Shown: positions 7,664 to 15,891 of the stretch, one piece after another | Numbering within the stretch: the first letter of the stretch is position 1 | Layout: every line of letters begins with the position of its first letter | DNA from: a virus | IMG/VR virus record: IMGVR_UViG_3300042292_001106 | Coordinates: 1-26,343 of that record | Strand: one strand, 5' to 3' | Length of the DNA: 26,343 bases | Notes under the pieces: generated by a model | Database searches by the model: none | The model's input: the letters and a program-made list of their open reading frames with translations, nothing else | Told to the model about the DNA's origin: nothing | Position numbers and translations under genes: made by a program

Positions 7664-7737
7664 GTTCTCCTTGAGTGTCCTGAATGGTAGATATTATTTT
7701 ATACAATGTATTAAATATTATTAGCGTTAAGGAGAAC
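7664..7737 (-). promoter_or_regulatory. Leader inverted repeat that can mask a ribosome site
   Basis: On the minus-strand transcript GTTCTCCTT (7737-7729) is followed 56 bases later by its exact complement AAGGAGAAC (7672-7664). The second arm is the Shine-Dalgarno region of the gene starting at 7651. The AT-rich spacer between the arms includes TATAAAAT, one possible promoter -10 or degenerate late box. The arms are perfect; a regulatory role is inferred. Confidence 0.45.
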
Positions 7738-7751
7738 TAAGGATATAATGG

Positions 7752-8450
7752 TTATTTTTTCTTTGGAATATAGACGCCAACACCGTTAATTACACAATGA
7801 AATAAATCTTTTTCCATAATAAAGTATTCACCTGTGTCGCTACCTTGAATAGCTTTCAAAATATACGCAATTGGGTATCTAACTATAAAATTCACATCTT
7901 GAGTTTCATCCTGGATATTTACTGCTGTTCCTTCTGAGTATAGTAATTCATCATTATCACCATCTAATATTTTGTACGATACTTCATTATCTTCCGATTG
8001 TATAACAATTTCATCAGATTTCATAGCACGTTTTGACTTATTCAATATATCGTACAGTTTATCTGATATTGTAAACCGATATAAAGGTAGTACAGCTAAC
8101 GATGAAGGAGGTTTAATTTTTTTTGTATTAGCGCATCGATAACCAACTTTCATCTTTTTTGATTTAAATTTCAATGATTTAGCGTCGCCATCTGAAAAAT
8201 CAAATATGCACTCAACTTCAAGGTCTTCAGGTTCAATTAATGTTATTCGACTTCCTAGTACGTCTAATCTGTTAATTCCAATTGATGCACACCCAATATC
8301 ATTATCACATAATGTAAATATCGCTGCTGTTGCATTATCGCTAATACCTGATACTTTATCTGGATACATGATAATAGATTCAATTCCAAATTGTTTTGCT
8401 ACTGCTACAGACGATATCAAATTATCTACTGTTTTTGTGTCTAATATCAT
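7752..8450 (-). CDS. 45: Sliding clamp, T4 gp45-like (232 aa)
   Basis: Length matches T4 gp45 (228 aa). The N-terminal order of features also fits: a helix DTKTVDNLISSVAVAKQFGI, a short strand IIMYPDKVSGI, a core strand pair, then a segment (SIGINRLDVLGSRITLIEP) that resembles the conserved helix-strand in which gp45 has DLNGFLGILSLV. The second half repeats the helix/strand alternation (TISDKLYDILNKSKRAM, YPIAYILKAIQ). Clamps ring DNA and tether polymerase; in T4 the clamp also activates late transcription with gp55. It is directly downstream of the polymerase (stop to start 10 bases, AGGGA ribosome site), which supports the call. Sequence similarity is weak, so the assignment relies on size, pattern and context. 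Confidence 0.68.
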   Translation of the reverse strand: MILDTKTVDNLISSVAVAKQFGIESIIMYPDKVSGISDNATAAIFTLCDNDIGCASIGINRLDVLGSRITLIEPEDLEVECIFDFSDGDAKSLKFKSKKMKVGYRCANTKKIKPPSSLAVLPLYRFTISDKLYDILNKSKRAMKSDEIVIQSEDNEVSYKILDGDNDELLYSEGTAVNIQDETQDVNFIVRYPIAYILKAIQGSDTGEYFIMEKDLFHCVINGVGVYIPKKK

Positions 8451-8460
8451 TTTTCCCTAC

Positions 8461-11400
8461 CTAAAAATTAAATAATTCATCAGCATGCACAGTTTGTGCT
8501 GTTGGCACTGATACGTCAATAGCTTTTAATATATTTTGCAACGGGTTATCAACTAACCTTGATAGTTGTTTTGTTTTGTCGATTTGAGGTACGAAGTTTT
8601 CCATAAACCAATCAGGTATGTGTTCAATATCAGATGGTAACGCGATTGAAGTGAACTTACCTAACATCTTGGTTTTTAAATAGTAAACACGAATTTTCAT
8701 ACCAGATGTTATTATTTCTGTATCGTTATCTCCGTATTCCTTTAACCTTTCATTAAAATGCAACGCTGCTGCTACGTTACCGGGTAATCTCGCTTTTACG
8801 CCATCAACACGATATACCATTTCGTATTTTTCAAGATTATTAACATTCTTTGGTAATCCAACATCTACTAGATTATCAAATGCCATTAATCCTTCTTTAT
8901 AGTTGACGATATCAATAGCTATCGTACTCCAATCTTCACCATATAATAACCGTCTAATAAAGTCTGTAAGTTTAGCTGAAATAATTTTTGGTAATGTTGT
9001 CTTTTTAATATCAAGACCCATAATTTTCATTTTATCAACAGTTTCACCTTCATTATCTACAACATGTAAGATGTATCTTTTCTTTTCAACAAATAACCCA
9101 TGGTCACTTACAACTTCACGTCCACATTTTACTTGTAAGTCGTATTCTGGTTGACAATGAAACGCTTTTCTCATAAATGCTGGGTATGATTGATTTACAG
9201 CTTCTGCTACTGCATCAGCAAATTCGATAGCTTCTTCTTTATTGTTTGCTGGCACTGTAAAATATGTCGAATCTGTGTCACCATAGACTACAACCTGAGA
9301 AGAAAATTCACCATTGAATTTAGGACCATCTAAAGCCATCTCATGTGTTACAAAACCAGGATGATAATATTCTTTATGATCTAAATCTACTAAATCAGCT
9401 AATGATGCAGGCTGTACTGTACTACTATCATCTTCAATCTCATCAGTAAATTCAAATTCGCCGTCTTCTTCTGCTAAACGCTTACTCGTTTCTTTATTAA
9501 TGTTATCAATAATAGCCATACTTTCGTAAATAGGAAAATCAATATAGTATTCACCGTCGATAATATAGTTAGTCTGCCTACATTGATGTCTTAAAATTTG
9601 GCGACTAGTACCTGTGGTCGATTCACCTAACTCTAATCTGAAAAACCTGAAATTGTAGTTACTTAAACAACCATAAGTTGAGTTTAATTTAATTTTGAAA
9701 ATGTATTGTAATCGGTTGTAATACTTAGACTTTTCTGTAATTTCAAAATACTGATCTTTATCATAATCAGTTCTTTCTACAGCATGACCTGACGAGAAAT
9801 CATATTTTAAAGCTTCTGCCTCTTTAACATACTTTCTCATTTCAGCTTGAAACACTTTGCGTTGTGAATACCATTTAGCTAATAATGAAGGAATAATACC
9901 TAACTCTTTCTGTGTAAATACTGTTCCATAACCACTTACAGCCCAACATTGTTCTGCGAAATAATCAACCCATTCTTGAGTTTTCTTTGTTTCATATGAA
10001 CCATTATCATACTTAATAGTAATATCATCTTCAATACCTTCAAAGATTTTAGTCCAATCTTTAATATTATTTTCAAATTGTCCAATAACAGTTTCAGGAC
10101 TAATATTAATAGCTCGAATTGCTGATGGGTAAAGTGAATTTATATCAATAGAACAAATCCATTTATGCAAACCTCTTTGAGGAAATAATACATAAGCTCC
10201 TTGAATTTTACCGTCTCTTGTATCCCATCTATCAGGAACGATTCTATCGATCTCATAATGACAATAATTAACGATTGCATTATCTACCATTCGTACCGTA
10301 CCAAAGATATGATTAAACTGATTAGTACTAGAATGAATCATATCATTTGCTAACTGAATATAAGTTAGCTTTGTTTCAAAACCTTTTAGAATCTCCGTAT
10401 CACGAACATTGTATCGTAAAAAATGATTAAAATCGTTTGTATATAGCTGTTCTAATGAACCAGGGTATGTTAGTTTTTTAAGATGAGGTAAGTGATCTTC
10501 AGCTACAGACTCCAATTTAAAGCTAGCACGTTCACCACCTTCAAACTTCTTAAATAGTTCAAGGTAATCAAGTTGAACACGACCGCTATAATCTACACGT
10601 AATTGTTTAGCACCTTTGACAAATAATTCTCGAAACATTGGTGTATTAGCACCTTCGAAACTTAATCGTTTGAATTGATCAGCTCCTAATACCATTTCGA
10701 TACGTCTTGCTACATATGGATCATCGAAACCATTTGAATTATGAGTTTCAATACCATTACATACGAAATAATCTTTCTCTGTCATTATATCATACATCGT
10801 AACGTCTTCCAACTGCTCTATGCTACGAATTTTCACTATAATATAATCATCTGTTACAAATTTACGTAACCGTTTTGACGATGAGTTACTAATCGATACA
10901 GGTTCAATTTTGTTTTCAATGTGTGATTTACGTTTAGGGTGTATTAAACTCAAACTATCATATAAATGTTTGTTTGTTTCATAATTTGGTATAGCTAATG
11001 ATGTTGACCCACACCCGGATACATATACATCGTTCCATAATAATAATTTGTTCATCGTAAACATATCATTATTATAGTTGCATAAATTGATGGCTCCAAC
11101 CTCTTGTGTAATCCAACCATCTCCATCAACAAAACCACTAAAAAATGCGGTAAATTGGGTAAATGATAACCTTGATAATAAAGTAACATCTAAACGCTTA
11201 TGCCTGTTTGAGTAAATCATCATATGCAGAAATGAGAATTTGTTACTTGCGGGTATACCTCTATAGTAACAACCATCTCTACTAGGTTTGAGATCCAAAT
11301 TTAGTTTATTAACTAAGTTTTCATTAAAAGCAACATTCGTATAGTGTTGCATAACTTCAATATACTTGTTACACATACTATACTTTTTATCGTAATTTGA

Positions 11401-12882
11401 ATAAAATCCGTCTGTATATATGAACCCTAGCAATTGAAGTATATCTTTTGATATCACTTCATTTGGGTTCATTTCATACATTGTGGTTTTACCACTATCT
11501 ACTGTCTTAAAGTATACAATATCATCTCGTAACCATTCATGAACCATTTCTTTTGGTATTGTACTGTATACATCGTTTAACCTAATAGCTAATTTTTTCC
11601 GTTTAGCGTAAACATTCTCATCATTAATGATAGTTTTGATTGTTTCAGGTACACAACTAAGTATTTGTTCAATCAACGATTCAGTATGAATGTAGATCTC
11701 AACACCCGATTCAAAAAGCTGTTCAAAATGATCTATTATCAAATCACGGTAGGTGAGGTCTCGGTTTACGTTTTTATGACGATGCATCATAACGTAAACA
11801 TCAGTATCACTATCATTCACGAGATCTACCACTTCATGTAACGGTAAGTCTTGTTTTGTTTTTAACAAATTACCTAAGCTTGAATAGTTCGTATGGTTTT
11901 TAGTAAATACAGGAAATACGTGATCGGCTGAGGTTTCAACAATAGTACCTGTATATGTTGTTAACCTATACGATTTTTTAACACCTGTGTTTTTATGTGC
12001 TCGTATAGTTCCATGCATCATGGTTTGTTGACCAGCTTTTACCGATTTTATTGGTAAAATTCTATCTGATAAGAATACACTTTCGTTTTCAGATACACAG
12101 TTCCAACCAGACAGCAAACTTGCGTCTTCTATCTCATCAAGATAAGCTAATAACAGCTCTTTTTCGTTTTTATAAAATCTAATTTCAGTTAATTCATGTA
12201 AAGATTGATCAATTGTGCTGAGATCAAAACCCGGAGGGGGTACTGCCATTACGATCGACTTATCTAACCATTGCTTGTATATTGATACTGCATTGATTGG
12301 TGCATATGGATTTAGAGGACTACTAAAACCAACAGGACCTTCATAAGCTAAGCTTGAATGCGGGTATAATTTCCAATACTTATTTTTTGGATCGTAAACT
12401 TCAATTGTTAATTGTTGTTTAGCTGATAAGTTGCGTATCTCACCTATCGGTGTATCAATTACTTTTTCAGTTCCAACCATTCTTGCTTTTGCTACAAAAT
12501 CATCTCCATACGAGATAGTTTTGTAATCTACTTCGATATCATACAGAAGAACGTTTAATGTAGCTGATGGTTTTTCGTAATAATGTTTTGATAGAACTTT
12601 TGTATCTGGTGAAATATCAGATTCATATAACTTCAGATTTTTTTCTGTTAGTAGGTATTTTCTAGCTTGTCTGAACTCTGTATATGTATCAAACTCATAC
12701 TTTGTGAGCTTTTCATTAAAAACACTTGTAAACTCACCGTCGTCTTTTTTAACATAAAACTCAAAAACTCCTGGATGTCGTTTAAGTGTGTTTTTACCGT
12801 CAATACATTCCCATACAAGAACTTCATCGCTATTGATGAAGCCTCTGTCATCACGTTTCATTATAGCGCTAATATAAGTCAT
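8461..12882 (-). CDS. 43: Family-B replicative DNA polymerase with in-frame intein (1473 aa precursor)
   Basis: The host protein has exonuclease motif I LLYDIEV (D115, E117), motif II split by an intein (GWN at 259-261 and SNGFDDPYVARR from 716) and motif III YNVRDTE (D828). The polymerase motifs are A (SIDINSLYPS, D913), B (KIKLNSTYG, about 1063-1071) and C (VYGDTDS, D1202 and D1204), with KKRY at 1267-1270. Without the intein (C262-N715) it is 1019 residues, somewhat longer than T4 gp43 (898). The C-terminus ends ELFNF, like the acidic/Phe clamp-binding tail of T4 gp43. All catalytic residues are present, so spliced protein should polymerise and proofread. GAGG precedes the ATG. The clamp gene follows 10 bases downstream and a small gene lies just upstream. 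Confidence 0.95.
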   Translation of the reverse strand: MTYISAIMKRDDRGFINSDEVLVWECIDGKNTLKRHPGVFEFYVKKDDGEFTSVFNEKLTKYEFDTYTEFRQARKYLLTEKNLKLYESDISPDTKVLSKHYYEKPSATLNVLLYDIEVDYKTISYGDDFVAKARMVGTEKVIDTPIGEIRNLSAKQQLTIEVYDPKNKYWKLYPHSSLAYEGPVGFSSPLNPYAPINAVSIYKQWLDKSIVMAVPPPGFDLSTIDQSLHELTEIRFYKNEKELLLAYLDEIEDASLLSGWNCVSENESVFLSDRILPIKSVKAGQQTMMHGTIRAHKNTGVKKSYRLTTYTGTIVETSADHVFPVFTKNHTNYSSLGNLLKTKQDLPLHEVVDLVNDSDTDVYVMMHRHKNVNRDLTYRDLIIDHFEQLFESGVEIYIHTESLIEQILSCVPETIKTIINDENVYAKRKKLAIRLNDVYSTIPKEMVHEWLRDDIVYFKTVDSGKTTMYEMNPNEVISKDILQLLGFIYTDGFYSNYDKKYSMCNKYIEVMQHYTNVAFNENLVNKLNLDLKPSRDGCYYRGIPASNKFSFLHMMIYSNRHKRLDVTLLSRLSFTQFTAFFSGFVDGDGWITQEVGAINLCNYNNDMFTMNKLLLWNDVYVSGCGSTSLAIPNYETNKHLYDSLSLIHPKRKSHIENKIEPVSISNSSSKRLRKFVTDDYIIVKIRSIEQLEDVTMYDIMTEKDYFVCNGIETHNSNGFDDPYVARRIEMVLGADQFKRLSFEGANTPMFRELFVKGAKQLRVDYSGRVQLDYLELFKKFEGGERASFKLESVAEDHLPHLKKLTYPGSLEQLYTNDFNHFLRYNVRDTEILKGFETKLTYIQLANDMIHSSTNQFNHIFGTVRMVDNAIVNYCHYEIDRIVPDRWDTRDGKIQGAYVLFPQRGLHKWICSIDINSLYPSAIRAINISPETVIGQFENNIKDWTKIFEGIEDDITIKYDNGSYETKKTQEWVDYFAEQCWAVSGYGTVFTQKELGIIPSLLAKWYSQRKVFQAEMRKYVKEAEALKYDFSSGHAVERTDYDKDQYFEITEKSKYYNRLQYIFKIKLNSTYGCLSNYNFRFFRLELGESTTGTSRQILRHQCRQTNYIIDGEYYIDFPIYESMAIIDNINKETSKRLAEEDGEFEFTDEIEDDSSTVQPASLADLVDLDHKEYYHPGFVTHEMALDGPKFNGEFSSQVVVYGDTDSTYFTVPANNKEEAIEFADAVAEAVNQSYPAFMRKAFHCQPEYDLQVKCGREVVSDHGLFVEKKRYILHVVDNEGETVDKMKIMGLDIKKTTLPKIISAKLTDFIRRLLYGEDWSTIAIDIVNYKEGLMAFDNLVDVGLPKNVNNLEKYEMVYRVDGVKARLPGNVAAALHFNERLKEYGDNDTEIITSGMKIRVYYLKTKMLGKFTSIALPSDIEHIPDWFMENFVPQIDKTKQLSRLVDNPLQNILKAIDVSVPTAQTVHADELFNF
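10738..12099 (-). other. Intein with LAGLIDADG homing endonuclease in the DNA polymerase (454 aa)
   Basis: The element runs from C262 to N715 of the precursor. The N-terminal splicing block begins CVSENESVFLSDR. Block B is GTIVETSADHVFPVF. The C-terminal block is MYDIMTEKDYFVCNGIETHN, with the expected penultimate His and terminal Asn, followed by Ser+1 of the host. Two LAGLIDADG-type motifs lie in between: LLGFIYTDGF (about 484-493) and FSGFVDGDGWI (about 581-591), each with an acidic residue in the catalytic place. All splicing residues look intact. The insertion splits exonuclease motif II between GWN and SNGFDDPY. The boundaries are exact on the standard C...HN/S rule. Confidence 0.93.
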
Positions 12883-12893
12883 AACACCTCAAA

Positions 12894-13082
12894 TTAATCT
12901 TCGTATTCATCCATTATTGGCTTAGCAACCACTTTATAGCAGCCTGACTGTCTTGTAAAAACAAATCTTTCACCTGACATAGAATCAACAACCATCTGTA
13001 TCTTATGACCTGGTAATGGTGTTTGTACTATTAGTTTGTATACTTGGTTGTTACCAGTTATTTTAATATATTTTTCGTTCAT
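12894..13082 (-). CDS. Small hypothetical protein upstream of polymerase (62 aa)
   Basis: A short protein that looks beta-rich: YIKITGNNQVYKLIVQTPL, KIQMVVDSMSGERFVF, then CYKVVAKPIMDEYED. The stop at 12894 is 11 bases before the polymerase start, so it belongs to the same operon. A ribosome site AAAGGA lies seven bases upstream of the ATG. That site is part of a small hairpin (TCCTT/AAGGA). T4 has the translational repressor RegA next to gene 43, but this protein is about half RegA's length and no similarity is evident. Function unknown. Confidence 0.68.
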   Translation of the reverse strand: MNEKYIKITGNNQVYKLIVQTPLPGHKIQMVVDSMSGERFVFTRQSGCYKVVAKPIMDEYED

Positions 13083-13089
13083 TTTATAG

Positions 13090-13130
13090 TCCTTTCTGTA
13101 AGGAGAGAGGGTGAATTCTATTCACCCTCT
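13090..13130 (-). promoter_or_regulatory. Double hairpin in the intergenic leader before the polymerase operon
   Basis: On the minus strand a perfect 10-bp stem, AGAGGGTGAA (13130-13121) and TTCACCCTCT (13115-13106) with a 5-base loop, is followed at once by a second small stem TCCTT/AAGGA (13104-13090). The AAGGA arm of the second stem is the ribosome site of the gene starting at 13082. The first stem lies just after the stop of the DsbA-like gene. It could be a weak terminator (no T run), an RNA-stability element or a processing signal. Confidence 0.55.
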
Positions 13131-13136
13131 GTTTCA

Positions 13137-13415
13137 TTATTCGTGGTCGTTCACTTCAAAGATACTTTCGTATAAAATTTCAAACGTATGCTGTTCACTC
13201 TGTTTATCACGGAAGTTTTGTTTGTAATATGTATCAACTAATTGTTTGAAGTGTTTGGTCGAGATATTAGCTTCATCTTTTGCATGAGCAAAGATATCTT
13301 TATAATGACTGCGTTGATCTTCTATATTTTGAAGACATAAAGCAGCTTCTTCAACCATACCTCTGATTTTTTTGCGATCTGCTGGCGATGATGGGACAAT
13401 CGTTTCTTCTGACAT
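13137..13415 (-). CDS. dsbA: DsbA-like dsDNA-binding protein, late transcription (92 aa)
   Basis: A small, helical, charged protein with RKKIRGMVEEAALCLQNIED near the start, then RSHYKDIFAHAKDEANIS, KHFKQLVDTYYKQNF and a C-terminal FEILYESIF. This succession (a helix with xRIE/NIED, K-x-I, a D-E-x-x-I-S segment, the Y-Y-K-Q-N-F motif and L-Y-E-S-I at the end) matches what I recall of T4-type DsbA proteins. Those bind double-stranded DNA near late promoters and stimulate late transcription. The size (92 vs about 89 aa in T4) agrees. It has its own likely promoter (TTGATT-N18-TATAAT) and a ribosome site GAGG buried in a hairpin. It sits upstream of the polymerase operon. Confidence 0.65.
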   Translation of the reverse strand: MSEETIVPSSPADRKKIRGMVEEAALCLQNIEDQRSHYKDIFAHAKDEANISTKHFKQLVDTYYKQNFRDKQSEQHTFEILYESIFEVNDHE

Positions 13416-13416
13416 A

Positions 13417-13452
13417 ATATACCTCGTTAAAAAGATTAATAACGAGATATAT
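13417..13452 (-). promoter_or_regulatory. Hairpin that buries the ribosome site of the DsbA-like gene
   Basis: On the minus strand atatatctcgtta (13452-13440) can pair over 13 bp (one G-U) with taacgaggtatat (13429-13417), leaving a 10-base loop. The GAGG ribosome site lies inside the 3' arm and the ATG (13415) follows one base later. The 5' arm overlaps the -10 box. A transcript from the local promoter would therefore lack part of the arm, while read-through RNA would form the full stem. Confidence 0.55.
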
Positions 13453-13480
13453 TATAATATAATCAGTTATATAAAATCAA
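13451..13480 (-). promoter_or_regulatory. Sigma70-type promoter before the DsbA-like gene
   Basis: TTGATT (13480-13475) and TATAAT (13456-13451) on the minus strand are separated by 18 bases. The -10 is a perfect consensus and the -35 matches in four of six positions. The element starts directly after the stop of the hub gene. A host-polymerase (early or middle) promoter is likely. Confidence 0.55.
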
Positions 13481-15886
13481 CTACCTAGCTTTGTAGAATG
13501 GATCCACTGCATATTTTGGAAAGTTTTTCCGTTTATTTAACCATGTACCTGCATCTTGAACTCGAATACCACCTGCACTTGATGCTGATTCAGATATCTG
13601 CAATTTACCTGTATTTGGATCTTGGATAACTTGTACAATGTGGTCGATACCTTTGTATCTTCCTGCGCCTGTACTTCCTGCGCCATAATCAACGCCAATT
13701 ACCATACCTGGTTTGAGGTTATCAGTATTAACACTTGATCCTGTTAGCTCTTGACCAGATGCATTACCGACAGTTTGTACAATACCAGCAGCTGTATTAC
13801 CCTTTTTCATTAAGTTGTAGCCATCTGTGATATTTGGATCATTTGCATTAGCAGCAGCTTCTTTAGTGTTTGCTAAAACCCAACCTGAACAATCAACTTT
13901 ACCAGAATTTGGGTCTCTAGCTCCCAATTCATATTTTACACCTTTATCGAGTGCGTTATTAGTACCTGATACTAAACTATCATTTAATGATTTAGTACTT
14001 CCTGTACCTCTTGTACCTGATGGTACTTGCGTATCATTTGTTGATGGTGTAGTCGATGATGATGGTAATTCATCAACAGTTTGAGGTTTATAAGTACCAC
14101 CATGCTGTTCGTACCATTTTAATAATGTAGCTTCACTATGCGCTTTTAATGATGACCATGTCCCTGGTAATTTTCTAATCGCTTCAGCTGGTTTACCTTG
14201 TACAACAAGATCATAAGCACCTTTTGATTTCATTAATGATATAGCCATGCGATCTTGCGAACTAGGTGAAAAATCACCACCACATGATGCTTTTAGTCCA
14301 TCAAATGTACCAACGAGAATTTGGTATTTACCAGCAGGTGTATGTTTCGTACCGCTAGTCGACCATGGTTTAACATGCCATGGATGTGTCGCATAACCTT
14401 CAAATAATACACCGGTCCATCGTACGTTATAACCATTATCGCCGCGACCGTATGTACCTTCAGCATGAGATAACATTTCTAAGAACGCTTTTACATTAGC
14501 TCCTTTTGTTTCATTAATCGCGCTATCTGCTGGTTTGCTAACTGACGTAGATTTTTTTGGTGGGTTCTTACCAGCTATAGTACCTTCTTTTGTATTAGAT
14601 TGGTCTGCCATTGACTGTAATTCTAGGAATTGAACAAACTCACCTTTTGTAAATTTACTTGTTATTTTCTTAATTGTAAAATGAAGTTTATCCATCCAAA
14701 ACGGGGTACTATAAAAATTATCATTATCACCTAATATCGCACCTTGCATATATGAAGGTTTCGGTGATCTAATATTAATACGAACTTTTAATAGCCCGGA
14801 TTGATTTGCTCCTGTTTTTGCTGCATGTTCATCTTTTTTTGCTTTCACTGCTGATGGAGATGGATCAGAGTACGTATCCGAAGGTAGTACATAACCTGCA
14901 AGCAATAAAGGATTACCAACAATTTTCAATGTACTGTTTGTACTCGTTAGCATATTAGAGATTTGATCAGATATGTTCTTTCTTGCAGCAAATAACGTTT
15001 CTGGACTTAATGATCCGCTACCTGTACGTAGCGGATCAACTGTTGTTAATCCAACATGATCGTTAGGGGTATCAGCTAATATGCTATTAGATCGTACTCT
15101 CGATGTAGAAGTATCTCTTGCTTCACCAGCATTTGTGTTGGGTTTTTTATTTGTTGTGGTCTCATTATCTGGTAATATATCTTTATTGGTGTTGCTTGCT
15201 GTTGGGTGCACAACTTGAATAGATTTTAATGAATTGAAAGCTAATTTCACATTCATATCAAATTGTATTACATCTACATTAACACCTGTGTAGATGTAAT
15301 CATATTCGAGTACATCAGGTAATTTTGAAAAATCTTCAGCTTGTTGATTAGATTGTGCTGTAGTTCCGCCGTTGGTACCTGTACTTGAGCTGCTACCTGA
15401 GGGTGTTGCTACATCAGCGCCAGGTTTCATAGGTCTTGTGAACTTCTCGATATGGTAAGTAACGATTTGTTCTTTTGTATTAGGATCTGTAGATAACGTA
15501 CTACTGATACGCGGTGCGTATGTTTTTGGGTTGTTTGGATCGGTGTTATCTACGTTCATCATATCTTCATGAACAGCTTTACTCATTAACATGATATTCG
15601 TTAATGCATCTGGTATTTTATCGCCAATAGCTGTTTGAAATATGATTGGATCAGCTTGTTTGGGAACTGATGGTGAGGTACTAGGTGTTAAATTTGGATT
15701 TTGTGAATTTCCTGTGTTGAGATCAGCGGTTGAACCTACTATTTTTAAATCGGTAGACGGTTTAGCATCTATTAGCGATGGTGTTAATTTGGGGTTACCT
15801 ACCGTAGTGTCTGCAGCTGCATCAACCTTATCGTATGCAGATGGTTCAAGTTTAAAATTTGGGTCAAGATTTGATTCACTGGTCAT
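13481..15886 (-). CDS. Baseplate hub protein with lambda R-type muramidase and NlpC/P60 peptidase domains (801 aa)
   Basis: Residues 1-80 are Pro/Thr/Asn-rich linker. About 80-430 looks like a hub/VgrG-type core (LKIVGNPLLLAGYVLP, LLKVRINIRSP, KITSKFTKGEFVQFLELQSM). Residues 463-600 resemble phage lambda endolysin R, a lytic transglycosylase: FLEMLSHAEGTYG with likely catalytic E476, HTPAGKYQILVGTFDG, DFSPSSQDRMAI and the terminal WYEQHGG. After a Ser/Thr/Gly linker (605-635), residues 645-800 look like NlpC/P60: KVDCSGWV with C666, GIDHIVQVI with H749 and a polar third-residue candidate at E766. T4 gp5 carries one lysozyme; here two different activities, glycan and peptide cleavage, are fused. 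No ribosome site precedes the ATG; the upstream stop is five bases away, suggesting re-initiation. Confidence 0.82.
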   Translation of the reverse strand: MTSESNLDPNFKLEPSAYDKVDAAADTTVGNPKLTPSLIDAKPSTDLKIVGSTADLNTGNSQNPNLTPSTSPSVPKQADPIIFQTAIGDKIPDALTNIMLMSKAVHEDMMNVDNTDPNNPKTYAPRISSTLSTDPNTKEQIVTYHIEKFTRPMKPGADVATPSGSSSSTGTNGGTTAQSNQQAEDFSKLPDVLEYDYIYTGVNVDVIQFDMNVKLAFNSLKSIQVVHPTASNTNKDILPDNETTTNKKPNTNAGEARDTSTSRVRSNSILADTPNDHVGLTTVDPLRTGSGSLSPETLFAARKNISDQISNMLTSTNSTLKIVGNPLLLAGYVLPSDTYSDPSPSAVKAKKDEHAAKTGANQSGLLKVRINIRSPKPSYMQGAILGDNDNFYSTPFWMDKLHFTIKKITSKFTKGEFVQFLELQSMADQSNTKEGTIAGKNPPKKSTSVSKPADSAINETKGANVKAFLEMLSHAEGTYGRGDNGYNVRWTGVLFEGYATHPWHVKPWSTSGTKHTPAGKYQILVGTFDGLKASCGGDFSPSSQDRMAISLMKSKGAYDLVVQGKPAEAIRKLPGTWSSLKAHSEATLLKWYEQHGGTYKPQTVDELPSSSTTPSTNDTQVPSGTRGTGSTKSLNDSLVSGTNNALDKGVKYELGARDPNSGKVDCSGWVLANTKEAAANANDPNITDGYNLMKKGNTAAGIVQTVGNASGQELTGSSVNTDNLKPGMVIGVDYGAGSTGAGRYKGIDHIVQVIQDPNTGKLQISESASSAGGIRVQDAGTWLNKRKNFPKYAVDPFYKAR

Positions 15887-15891
15887 AATAG

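Noticed and set aside
12648-12897. Additional open frames on both strands over the start of the polymerase
   Set aside because: They overlap the conserved polymerase N-terminus and show no motif.
12894-13082. RegA-like translational repressor
   Set aside because: The position next to the polymerase is suggestive, but the protein is half the size and no RegA residues are recognisable.
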